Shown here: piece after piece, positions 32,597 to 38,190 of the stretch | Layout of the letters: every line of letters begins with the position of its first letter | Numbering within the stretch: position 1 is the first letter of the stretch | Origin: JAFGPJ01 sp964439135 | GTDB lineage: Bacteria > Planctomycetota > Phycisphaerae > Sedimentisphaerales > Anaerobacaceae | Assembly: GCA_964439135.1 (NCBI GenBank) | Contig: CAYTNN010000011.1 | Location: 1-38,190 of the forward strand | DNA: 38,190 nt | Direction: 5' to 3' | The notes under the pieces: generated by a model | Told to the model about the DNA's origin: nothing | Database searches by the model: none | Seen by the model: only the letters and a program-made list of their open reading frames with translations | Program-made: the position numbers and the translations under genes

Positions 32597-35500
32597 ATGG
32601 TGCCTGGAATTTCAGTTTACAAGAATCTTCCAACGCCTTTCAAGATTGGGCTTTCCGTCATTGCAGGCGGCAGCATTTTGGGGGCGATGATGTTTTTAGT
32701 GCCCTCGAGGGTGCTATGGATTATATTCATCGGACTTGCCGTTGTTGCCCTGATTCTTCTACTCTACTGGCGTCTCCTGAAGTGGCTCAAGAAGCGTAAA
32801 GCCGCTCCGATGGAACATGGCGTTATCGAGAATGCTTCGGCTGCACCGCAGGGAATCAGCGAGGCAGCACACCTTGCTCGGCTGGACGAGCTGAGAAAGA
32901 AATTCGAAGAGGGGATCACGAAGTTTCAAGCTGCCGGCAAAAGCCTCTACAACTTTCCCTGGTATATGATTGTGGGTGAGCCTGGATCGGGCAAGACAGA
33001 GGCCGTGCGTCACTGTAATGTTGGTTTCCCGTCGGGCCTGCAGGACCAGTTTCAAGGGGCTGGCGGTACCCTTAACATGAACTGGTGGTTTACGGATCAT
33101 GCCGTTATTCTCGATACGGCCGGGCGACTGATGTTTGAAGAAGTCGAAACGGGCGGTTCAGGTGAATGGAAAGAATTCCTAAAGCTTCTTAAGAGGTATC
33201 GACCGCGTTGCCCGGTTAACGGCGTGTTTCTCGTAATACCCGCTGATAGCCTCATCAAGGATACCGCCGATGAGATCGAGCAGAAGGCCTCCAAAATTGC
33301 ACGGCAGTTTGACGCCATCCAGCGAGTTCTGGACGTCCGTTTTCCCGTATTTGTGGTCGTCACAAAGAGCGACCTGATCAATGGTTTTCGTGATTTCTTC
33401 GATAACCTCGATGATCCGCAGCTTCAGCACCAGATTCTTGGGTGGTCTAACCCGGCCCCGCTCGATGAGCCATACAATCCGGATTTCGTCGAGCAGCATT
33501 TGAAGACTATACAGAAACGTCTTTTCCGGCGCAGACTTGCACTTCTGCAGGATATAGTATCTGAATCCGAGGAGCCGGGTATGGAGAAGATGCGTACAAC
33601 AGATACGTTGTATGCCTTCCCTCAAAGTCTGGCGAAGATAGCGCCGCGAATGGCCCGGTATCTGGAATTGATATTTAGTGTCGGCAGCCAGTGGTCCGGC
33701 AAACCGTTATTTTTCAGGGGCATTTATTTTACATCTTCTATGCGGGAAGGTTCAGCTTTAGACGAAGACCTCGCCGAATCGCTTGGGGTTTCGGTTGATA
33801 CCCTCCCGGACGGTAGGGTATGGGAACGTGACAGGGCATACTTCCTGCGAGACCTCTTTATTAAAAAGGTCTTTCGCGAGAAAGGCCTCGTTACGTATGC
33901 CACTAATACAAAGAAACAGCATCTTCGCCGCAAGGCCGTGGTCATGATCTCGGCTGCAGCGAGTATCGTTTTACTGCTCTTCTGCACCTTTTACGCCGGT
34001 TTTCTCTTTCGTCGCTCTATCGGTGATATGAAAGAGTATTTTGAAATGCCGGCAAAACTGTTTGCTTCGAGCGGTGCAAGAGAGGCAAGCCAACTGCAAG
34101 TAATAAAACGTGAAAGCAAGGAAGTTTATCGGTATATCGGCAGGGCCGGAGTGCCCGGAATGCCGGATGATATTACACGATCCAGCCTCTCCGCACGACT
34201 TGCCGATAGAGTGGATCAATGGGAGAAAAAAGGAGTGCCCTGGATTTTTGCTCCGGCGGCAAAGTTTACCAAGGGTATTACACCGGAGAAATTAAAGACG
34301 GCTCAGGCAGTTATTTACGAGACGGCTATCCTTCGCCCATTCCTGGGTGCCTCCAGCCAGATAATGGATAATCAAGAGAACGGCAAATGGAGGCGAGAGA
34401 ACCCTGAAACGAGGTCTTTGTGTCAGTTGATCCGGCTAAAAGCAGATAAGCCCCTGGCCAAAAAAGGTGAATATTCAACCCAGGCTTTCTTAGATCCTAT
34501 GTTTGCGTATATTTTCAGAAGTGACGAAGATACGGAAGATGAGGAAGGTTCTGCAAAACGAATCCAAATGTACAATGAAGACAAGGCACAACTTCATCAG
34601 CCGATAGAATTCATTTATGGGCAAGCCTTTTCGCCTGTGTTTAGTAAAACGGATCCTAATTTTCTGGAAACTGCAATAGACAGTGGCGTAACTCTTTTTA
34701 ATGCATATTGGAGCGACTCCAACCAGGTAGGTACGAGCAGCCGTAATTTCGCTCAAGTTGATACTATTGAGAAGCTCAGAAGTGCTTTCGAAGAATTTGA
34801 TGCCGCGGAAAAGAATATTTTGGCGCTGCAGGATCGCTTTGGCGCCGAATCGGATAAGTCTTATGCAGATGATCGTTGGAATAAATTCGTGGCCGATTGG
34901 GAAAAGCACTATAAAAGTCTGGATGCGGCCAGGCAAAATATCCAGACTTTTAGCGGAAGTCTGAATAATCCTCCATCGCTTGAAAAATTCTGGGCCACCG
35001 TTGCCACGGAAACGCTCCAGGATGTAAACGACCACTATCAACTCTTGCTTAGCGAACTCAGGACGGACAAGGCGATAAAAAACAATTTCCTTGGACGAAC
35101 GCGTACAAAGCTTGAAGCAGTTTATGGTGAAATATCAGGTAGATTGGTCAATAGTAAGTTTGCAGAAGAGTTGAAACTGATTGACGAAAGATTCTATGCT
35201 CCGGTTCGGGAAGATAACCGGCTGTATGAAGTGCGCTTTCAAATGTATTCGAAGTGCAATGAGCAATTTGTGGAAATCAAACCTTATGCCCTTAATGAGG
35301 TTCGGTTGGCAATCCAAAAAGTGAACAAAGGCGTTGAAGAGGCTCGCAATAGCATTAGCGGTCTATTAGCCTACGGCCCCACCGTATACCGTTTTAAGCA
35401 AGCCGCCGACATTTGCGGGCTTGCTCTTGAATTGCCTCGGCAACGGGGGTTGTATTCTGTTGTCGAATCGAGCTTGCAGTCGGCTCCCAAGAGTATTAAA

Positions 35501-36922
35501 GAGGTTGGGGATTTCGTAGCAAAACAAGGGAAATGGGATTGGCCCGCCCTGATTCCTTCTGACATGATAAACCGCAGCTATGATCCGAAAGTCGCAGAAA
35601 ATGTTCTTAGCGGCTGGAAGACTCTGAGAGATACGTTACAGCGTCTACCTAAAGAGACACGCCTTCAAAAAGAATTCATGGACGCAAACGAGCTTTATAC
35701 CGAATATCCGAAGCTCTATTTCGAATACTGGCTCGGTACTGTGCCTGAATCTGTGATTAGAAGGAGCGTTGAGCGGGATTCGGAGGAATTTAAGAGCTTG
35801 ATTGTAAGAAATGTATTCGATGAGCTGATCGGTGGTCTTGGCGTGCTCCTTGAAAATGCTGTTACACCTCTAAGGCCGTATGTTCCGGAAGGTGAACAGA
35901 GGGTTAAGCTGTTTGATGCTAATTTGGACAAAGTCAGAGACAGCCGTAAATACGACAAGTTCTATAGTGAATGCAGGGCGGTGCTCACAAACTGGAGAGG
36001 ATTAGGTGATAATTTCACGGCCGGCAGGATGGAGCTATTAAGGATAACCCCTGCCGATTACCTTGAGGATTATGCACCTTTTGCATACGAGTCGCCGGCT
36101 GAGTTTGCGGATATGTATTGGACTGAATTTACGATAAAATTGCTAAGCATGCTGTCCGGCAATGTACAGAATCAGGGTAAAGAAGGCTTTGATAATCTGA
36201 GAACACAGTTTGCAGGCAAGTTTCCTTTGGAACGGGACAGCAAAACTAACTTGACTCAAAAAGAACTTATTGAAGCCTGGTCATGTTTGAATAACGTTCG
36301 TTTGCAGGAGGTCTTTGCTCAGGGAACGATAGGGGGCGGTGCCAAGACGGGATCAGATAAAATAGATGAGCAATTTAATCGCCTCCGCGGGATGGTCCTG
36401 CCTGAACCTTATAAGCAGTGGTTCGAAGGAATTGAACAGGTATTTAAATCTTTACCTCAAGCTGAAGATCCGTATTATTGTAAAATAACCCTGTTGGGTC
36501 AGAACGAGCAACGTAAAATTGTCCGGCAGAACGAAAAACTGCTGCTTGACTACCTGACAGAATTCAGGCTTGTCCAGGGAGATTATAAGAGTGAACGATT
36601 TAACACTCGTTCAGGCGAAAATATGAGTGTTGGGATGTTTAAGTATCCTGGTTCGTCTCTGCAAATCGAATTTTACCAGTATCCTTCCGACACCGAAAAG
36701 CATACAAGTGTAGAGTTTCCACAGCCCTGGGCTCCTTTGAGAATGCTTCATCAGTACCATGATGCAAGGAAAGAAGGATACGTTAAGCTTGAAGTTAAAA
36801 GCGAAAAGGACCTGGGTGGAGTGTTATTTTTGCAACTTGAATTCTTTAAGGACATTGACGAAAAATATCCGGTCAGCTTTCCAGGTCCGGATCAATGGCC
36901 GTCATTGAAAGATAAGCGTTAA
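32597..36922 (+). CDS. tssM: TssM (IcmF) inner-membrane ATPase-like scaffold
   Basis: The protein has 1441 residues from ATG 32597, 12 nt after GGAGGA, a slightly long spacing. Two membrane spans lie near 17-35 and 39-58. Walker A GEPGSGKTE is at 127-135, and DTAGR is the G3-type motif. A third span follows at about 448-470, then a long periplasmic part of ~970 residues with charged coiled-coil segments. The C-terminal beta-rich end (about 1350-1441) fits the TssJ-binding region. TssM joins TssL to the outer-membrane lipoprotein TssJ. Its intact Walker motif suggests nucleotide binding. It is longer than many TssM proteins (about 1100-1300). Confidence 0.95.
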   Translation: MVPGISVYKNLPTPFKIGLSVIAGGSILGAMMFLVPSRVLWIIFIGLAVVALILLLYWRLLKWLKKRKAAPMEHGVIENASAAPQGISEAAHLARLDELRKKFEEGITKFQAAGKSLYNFPWYMIVGEPGSGKTEAVRHCNVGFPSGLQDQFQGAGGTLNMNWWFTDHAVILDTAGRLMFEEVETGGSGEWKEFLKLLKRYRPRCPVNGVFLVIPADSLIKDTADEIEQKASKIARQFDAIQRVLDVRFPVFVVVTKSDLINGFRDFFDNLDDPQLQHQILGWSNPAPLDEPYNPDFVEQHLKTIQKRLFRRRLALLQDIVSESEEPGMEKMRTTDTLYAFPQSLAKIAPRMARYLELIFSVGSQWSGKPLFFRGIYFTSSMREGSALDEDLAESLGVSVDTLPDGRVWERDRAYFLRDLFIKKVFREKGLVTYATNTKKQHLRRKAVVMISAAASIVLLLFCTFYAGFLFRRSIGDMKEYFEMPAKLFASSGAREASQLQVIKRESKEVYRYIGRAGVPGMPDDITRSSLSARLADRVDQWEKKGVPWIFAPAAKFTKGITPEKLKTAQAVIYETAILRPFLGASSQIMDNQENGKWRRENPETRSLCQLIRLKADKPLAKKGEYSTQAFLDPMFAYIFRSDEDTEDEEGSAKRIQMYNEDKAQLHQPIEFIYGQAFSPVFSKTDPNFLETAIDSGVTLFNAYWSDSNQVGTSSRNFAQVDTIEKLRSAFEEFDAAEKNILALQDRFGAESDKSYADDRWNKFVADWEKHYKSLDAARQNIQTFSGSLNNPPSLEKFWATVATETLQDVNDHYQLLLSELRTDKAIKNNFLGRTRTKLEAVYGEISGRLVNSKFAEELKLIDERFYAPVREDNRLYEVRFQMYSKCNEQFVEIKPYALNEVRLAIQKVNKGVEEARNSISGLLAYGPTVYRFKQAADICGLALELPRQRGLYSVVESSLQSAPKSIKEVGDFVAKQGKWDWPALIPSDMINRSYDPKVAENVLSGWKTLRDTLQRLPKETRLQKEFMDANELYTEYPKLYFEYWLGTVPESVIRRSVERDSEEFKSLIVRNVFDELIGGLGVLLENAVTPLRPYVPEGEQRVKLFDANLDKVRDSRKYDKFYSECRAVLTNWRGLGDNFTAGRMELLRITPADYLEDYAPFAYESPAEFADMYWTEFTIKLLSMLSGNVQNQGKEGFDNLRTQFAGKFPLERDSKTNLTQKELIEAWSCLNNVRLQEVFAQGTIGGGAKTGSDKIDEQFNRLRGMVLPEPYKQWFEGIEQVFKSLPQAEDPYYCKITLLGQNEQRKIVRQNEKLLLDYLTEFRLVQGDYKSERFNTRSGENMSVGMFKYPGSSLQIEFYQYPSDTEKHTSVEFPQPWAPLRMLHQYHDARKEGYVKLEVKSEKDLGGVLFLQLEFFKDIDEKYPVSFPGPDQWPSLKDKR

Positions 36923-36941
36923 TCGTACGGAGACATGTGTT

Positions 36942-37901
36942 TTGAACGCTGCTTTTAAAAAGTTTTTCAAACGCTTTAATCCAAAGGGGCAAGATAATCC
37001 TTCTGAAGGTATCTTTGTAGCTGCGTTCGGTAAACATCCCGGCTGGGATGACCATATTGATGACATAGGTTTCGAGACGGACGTTTTCGTTACGGTAAAA
37101 CGTATACTTTATATTCAGGGCATTGGCGGCAACATCGATTCAGGAAGCTGGGATAAGCTCAAAGAGGATCAGCTTATTGAAGAATTCAAGCATGTTTTTT
37201 TCTGGTATATAAATGGAAACCTGGTTGTAGGGCGCATGTGGTCTTCACAGGATGGCAAAGGCCGTAAAAGTTATCCTTTTGTGGTCTGCGTTCAATGTGG
37301 TAAATTACCGATAAAGTGGATCTTCGAGATTGTTTTGCCTCGATTAGAGAGGGTAGAAGCTACCTGTGCTGCGACTACTTCCGCAACTGATGTCCGAATG
37401 GCTATTCAAAGTGTTAAGCAGGAGCTTCGACAATTAGCTCAACAATATGAGACCTCGCCATCTCCTGTGATTGCGTATCCGGATGCTATCGCAAGGCTTG
37501 CCCGGCATCCGGAGATGGGGCCAAATCAAGAAGGCTTATTCCGTGTATTATATCATATCGAACGTGAAGTAGGACGGCATCGTACTAATAATGCCAGTAG
37601 TATGGCCTTGAGGTCCACTTCACTTCGTATACCCACATCTCAGGATACCATGCTCGAAAGTATACTTTTATGGAACAGCTTTCTTTTTAATATGTTTGGC
37701 AAGAATACGCCGGTGCTCATTCTTATACCGTTAAGAAACAACTGGATAGACATAATCATAGGTGAACCAGCAGAATTACAACTATATTGTCTACGAGCAT
37801 CCTTAAAAGTCATACCACTTACCAGTAGCATCCCGTATAATATGGATTCGGAGTTTACCGATCAAGCCAATAGACTCATAGAGAATTCTCTTGGCGGCTG
37901 A
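36942..37901 (+). CDS. tagF: TagF post-translational regulator
   Basis: The protein has 319 residues. I chose TTG 36942 because GGAGA lies 8 nt upstream and no in-frame ATG is better placed. The TagF/ImpM landmarks are AFGKHPGWDDHID near the N-terminus and VVGRMWSSQDGKGRKSYPF near 90-110. In Pseudomonas, TagF represses assembly by acting on the Fha protein, independently of the kinase. It is the last gene of the tssK-tssL-tssM unit, 19 nt after tssM. The C-terminal ~150 residues are less conserved, with predicted mixed alpha-beta structure. Confidence 0.85.
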   Translation: MNAAFKKFFKRFNPKGQDNPSEGIFVAAFGKHPGWDDHIDDIGFETDVFVTVKRILYIQGIGGNIDSGSWDKLKEDQLIEEFKHVFFWYINGNLVVGRMWSSQDGKGRKSYPFVVCVQCGKLPIKWIFEIVLPRLERVEATCAATTSATDVRMAIQSVKQELRQLAQQYETSPSPVIAYPDAIARLARHPEMGPNQEGLFRVLYHIEREVGRHRTNNASSMALRSTSLRIPTSQDTMLESILLWNSFLFNMFGKNTPVLILIPLRNNWIDIIIGEPAELQLYCLRASLKVIPLTSSIPYNMDSEFTDQANRLIENSLGG

Positions 37902-38062
37902 GTGGGTCCTGATTTTTCATAATCCTAACAAATGAACCGATCAAACAGAAGTAATCTGCTTGAACGATAATAGACTGTTGTGTGTAGTATTATACCAATT
38001 GTATTTAACCCAACTTTCGCAGTTAGGCACCGAAAACAGCACTTTTGATAGCAGCAGAGCGG
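37902..38062. other. Short intergenic end of the T6SS locus
   Basis: I see no clear terminator, promoter or RNA gene between tagF and the partial minus-strand frame at the edge. Confidence 0.4.
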
Positions 38063-38190
38063 TTAGTTTCCACCACAAAGCTGACTATTCAGCTGATGGC
38101 TATACACCTTTGGCGGTGGCTGCTTTGGCAATTTTACGTTCAGCTTGTCCAATATTATTCGCTGTTCAAGTTCCGGCTGGCTGTATCGGC
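38063..38190 (-). CDS. Possible C-terminal end of an unidentified gene, open to the window edge
   Basis: A minus-strand frame enters at the right edge and ends with TAA at 38063-38065 (41 residues visible). It contains YSQPELEQRIILDKLNVKLP and ends SQLCGGN. The Glu/Lys/Pro-rich text looks protein-like, but it is too short to identify. It converges with tagF. Confidence 0.3.
   Translation of the reverse strand, partial: RYSQPELEQRIILDKLNVKLPKQPPPKVYSHQLNSQLCGGN

Overview
The window is a near-complete type VI secretion system (T6SS) locus with its cargo genes. The organism is a Gram-negative-type bacterium: the locus encodes outer-membrane lipoproteins and an IcmF/DotU inner-membrane complex. 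The kinase-like protein joined to a coiled coil and a formylglycine-generating-enzyme (FGE)-like domain, and the moderate GC content, recall Planctomycetota. That assignment is an impression from domain style only. No rRNA, tRNA, CRISPR array or intact transposase was seen.

Layout, left to right. (1) 1-552 is the end of an unrecognised gene. (2) A minus-strand operon at 645-7853 encodes a degenerate kinase-like protein, a TssJ-like lipoprotein and a 1539-residue pseudokinase/coiled-coil/FGE-like membrane protein. (3) A lone plus-strand gene (8328-9872) encodes a TssB-like domain fused to a C-terminally shortened TssC-like domain. (4) A minus-strand cargo block follows, read from right to left: clpV (tssH), vgrG, a DUF4123 adaptor, a tandem-duplicated protein, a zinc-protease effector, its candidate lipoprotein immunity protein, a PAAR gene remnant, a REP-like palindromic element and a PAAR-like DUF4280 gene. 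(5) An orphan cysteine-amidase-like gene (19807-20319) lies between short coding remnants. (6) The plus-strand core comprises tssA-tssB-tssC-hcp-tagJ-tssE-tssF-tssG (21153-29225). After a terminator and a new promoter it continues with a TagH-like gene lacking FHA, then tssK-tssL-tssM-tagF (29515-37901).

How the genes work together. TssJ-like/TssL/TssM form the envelope complex. TssE/F/G/K with VgrG form the baseplate and spike. TssA organises assembly of the Hcp tube and TssB/C sheath, and ClpV with TagJ recycles the sheath. DUF4123 and the neighbouring duplicated protein probably load the protease onto VgrG. TagF, the TagH-like protein and the kinase-like proteins are the expected post-translational control layer. 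Here the kinase lacks its catalytic Asp and the TagH-like protein lacks FHA, so classical threonine-phosphorylation control may be lost or rewired.

Five promoter-like sites sit in front of five transcription units. All have the form TTG(A/C)(C/A)A, then 16-17 bp, then (T/G)AGAAT. They suggest a shared promoter type across the locus. All homology statements come from reading motifs by eye; no database search was run.
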